The position numbers and the translations under genes were made by a program. The notes beneath the pieces are model-generated. The model was not told the DNA's origin. It worked only from the letters and a program-made list of their open reading frames with translations, and ran no database searches. DNA of 64,000 bases, taken from assembly GCF_003043945.1 (NCBI RefSeq), contig NZ_PYXG01000001.1:930001-994000 (forward strand), given 5' to 3'. The DNA is from Prevotella sp. oral taxon 376 (lineage in GTDB: Bacteria > Bacteroidota > Bacteroidia > Bacteroidales > Bacteroidaceae). This document shows, in pieces, positions 63,213 to 64,000 of the stretch (position 1 is the stretch's first letter; each line of letters opens with the position of its first letter).

Positions 63213-63277
63213 GCCGGAGGAATTGTCTTCCGGCCTTTCTGTTTGCCGTCAGGAGGATGACAAAATCGGCGATTTTG
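63213..63277. repeat. 65-bp direct repeat, right copy
   Basis: Second copy of 61826-61890 with one substitution in the T-run after the hairpin (CTTTCTG for CTTTTTG). Here the hairpin GCCGGAGG/CTTCCGG closes the transcript of the membrane-protein gene. Confidence 0.9.
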
Positions 63278-63324
63278 TCCCACGATTTCGGCGATTTCGT
63301 CAGACAATCTCGCCGATTTTGTCA
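63258..63324. repeat. 67-bp triple-palindromic dispersed repeat, copy 4
   Basis: Complete copy with perfect terminal inverted repeats, in the 468-bp gap between the membrane-protein gene and metK. The gap also holds the right 65-bp repeat, the metK promoter and the riboswitch; 63325-63440 shows nothing further. Confidence 0.9.
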
Positions 63325-63442
63325 TGCTGTCGTTGGCTTCCTGTTCTGCGGGAGGGGAAGTGCCAGACCGGCATGGGCTTTCCTTATGACTTCCGCCGAT
63401 CCTCTTTTTGATGTCTCGGATTTGATAAATAGCCTCTGAATA

Positions 63443-63474
63443 TTTGGAGAAGTCAGAAAAAAACAGTATCTTTG
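63443..63474 (+). promoter_or_regulatory. Promoter of metK
   Basis: TTTG (63443-63446) and TATCTTTG (63467-63474), 20 bp apart. It gives a leader of about 140 nt, unusually long for this window. Confidence 0.8.
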
Positions 63475-63501
63475 CTGACGATTTTAGAATATTGGTTTAA
63501 C

Positions 63502-63552
63502 ACTTGTGGAAGAATTTGGCTGCTTGCAACCACACTAAAAAATGCTAAAACT
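63502..63552 (+). promoter_or_regulatory. SAM-II (SAM-alpha) riboswitch in the metK leader
   Basis: The leader has the SAM-II layout: P1 stem TGTGG (63505-63509) with CCACA (63530-63534); loop sequence GCTTGCAACCAC; A-rich linker CTAAAAAAT; and a pseudoknot between TTTGGC (63515-63520) and GCTAAA (63544-63549), all six pairs possible with one G-U. The words CTTGCAaCCAC and GCTAAAA are the recalled consensus of this class, known in alphaproteobacteria and Bacteroidota upstream of methionine/SAM genes. Binding SAM would lower metK expression. The gene downstream makes SAM, which agrees. Confidence 0.75.
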
Positions 63553-63617
63553 GCAAAATCCAGAAAAAGATTTTACGGTCGTTTGGTGTTTTTCCACTTA
63601 AAAAAAGTTTGGGAAAA

Positions 63618-64000
63618 ATGAGTTATTTATTTTCATCAGAATCCGTTTCAGAAGGGCATCCAGACAAGGTTGCCGATCAGATCAGCGACGCATTGGTCGA
63701 CCAGTTCTTGGCTTACGACCCCAAGGCGCATTGTGCCATCGAGAGCTTTGTTACCACTGGGCAGGTGGTTATCATGGGCGAAGTGCGGTCGGAGGCTTAC
63801 ATTGACCTCCAGGCCATTGCCCGCCGCACCATCAACCGGATTGGTTATACCAAGGCGGAGTATCAGTTTGACGGCGACAGTTGCGGTATCATGACTGCCA
63901 TCCATGAGCAGAGCGGCGACATCAACCGTGGCGTGGAGCGTGCCGAAGAGGAGGAGCAGGGTGCCGGAGACCAGGGCATGATGTTCGGCTATGCCGTCAA
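63618..64000 (+). CDS. metK: S-adenosylmethionine synthetase, N-terminal part
   Basis: 127 codons are visible before the window ends. The N-terminus [20 protein letters not shown], with the ATP-binding His in GHPDK, and [13 protein letters not shown] (about 114-126), the methionine-binding hexapeptide region, are diagnostic. It makes SAM from methionine and ATP. It is preceded by a promoter and probable SAM-II riboswitch, so it is likely feedback-controlled by its product. Confidence 0.96.
   Translation, partial: MSYLFSSESVSEGHPDKVADQISDALVDQFLAYDPKAHCAIESFVTTGQVVIMGEVRSEAYIDLQAIARRTINRIGYTKAEYQFDGDSCGIMTAIHEQSGDINRGVERAEEEEQGAGDQGMMFGYAV

Larger units (their letters stand above)
61826..63277. 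other. 1.4-kb segment bounded by 65-bp direct repeats
   Basis: The repeats enclose a 1.3-kb stretch with three small genes, two of them markedly AT-rich compared with the chromosome around. The left copy is truncated within the dispersed repeat; the right copy continues into a complete one. No integrase or transposase is present. Either a small DNA segment entered by recombination between repeats, or a duplication was followed by divergence. The left spacer 61891-62012 shows no gene. Confidence 0.6.

Noticed and set aside
1..64000. tRNA or rRNA genes
   Set aside because: I looked in the intergenic gaps for cloverleaf ends and CCA or TTCGA-type loops and saw none that held up.

Overview
The window is a moderate-G+C stretch of a Bacteroidota chromosome, most probably a Prevotella-like member of Bacteroidales. 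Four things support this: a SusC/SusD locus run by an ECF sigma factor and FecR anti-sigma; the order PorG-UppS-BamA-Skp paralogs; several Bacteroidales-restricted families (DUF4294, DUF4843, DUF5672, DUF6242, type II glutaminyl cyclase); and many copies of the Bacteroidota promoter (TTTG, 19-20 bp, TAnnTTTG). I see no rRNA, tRNA, CRISPR array, transposase or prophage. Both ends cut a gene: an MBOAT acyltransferase at base 1 and metK at base 64000.

Layout. 1-2124 (minus): an adenylation enzyme, carrier protein and MBOAT cassette resembling dltA-dltC-dltB. 2333-6401: a GH97 glycosidase divergent from phosphate butyryltransferase and butyrate kinase. 6724-10119: a Sir2 deacylase divergent from three consecutive FKBP prolyl isomerases predicted for cytoplasm, lipoprotein and periplasm. 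10241-13558: an Lrp regulator, an unusual C26 amidotransferase/M19 dipeptidase fusion, and a glutaminyl cyclase. 13606-24016: sigma, anti-sigma, SusC with STN domain, SusD, DUF4843 and PKD-like lipoproteins and a TlpA-like thioredoxin. 24059-26816: DUF4294 and a helix-hairpin-helix/outer-membrane protein. 26882-34680 (minus): an envelope glycolipid operon (MsbA-like exporter, LtaS-like sulfatase-fold transferase, LpxL-like acyltransferase, two glycosyltransferases, DUF5672). 35063-38375 (minus): SDR epimerase, PAP2 enzyme, MiaB. 38954-43505: RNase R, hemolysin III-type membrane protein, patatin, uracil phosphoribosyltransferase. 43506-46877: a decayed BspA-like fragment, ATP-type PEP carboxykinase and a candidate small RNA. 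46878-56628: DUF6242 lipoprotein, then PorG, UppS, BamA, three Skp/OmpH proteins, MurI, RbfA and a LolC/E-type permease. 56696-61795: O-methyltransferase, AroQ, XerD-type recombinase and an M16 protease. 61826-63277: a small, partly AT-rich segment with three unrecognised genes between 65-bp direct repeats. 63443 to the end: promoter, probable SAM-II riboswitch and the start of metK.

How the genes work together. Much of the window serves the envelope: outer-membrane protein assembly (BamA, Skp, FKBP isomerases), undecaprenyl phosphate and D-glutamate supply for peptidoglycan (UppS, MurI), lipoprotein release, glycolipid assembly and export, and TonB-dependent uptake with its own trans-envelope switch. 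The signals that the ordinary gene list does not explain are: a 67-bp triple-palindromic repeat dispersed in intergenic regions, a four-unit array of 22-bp palindromes upstream of the exporter gene, a promoter-terminator pair enclosing about 110 non-coding bases, and the repeat-bounded small island before metK.
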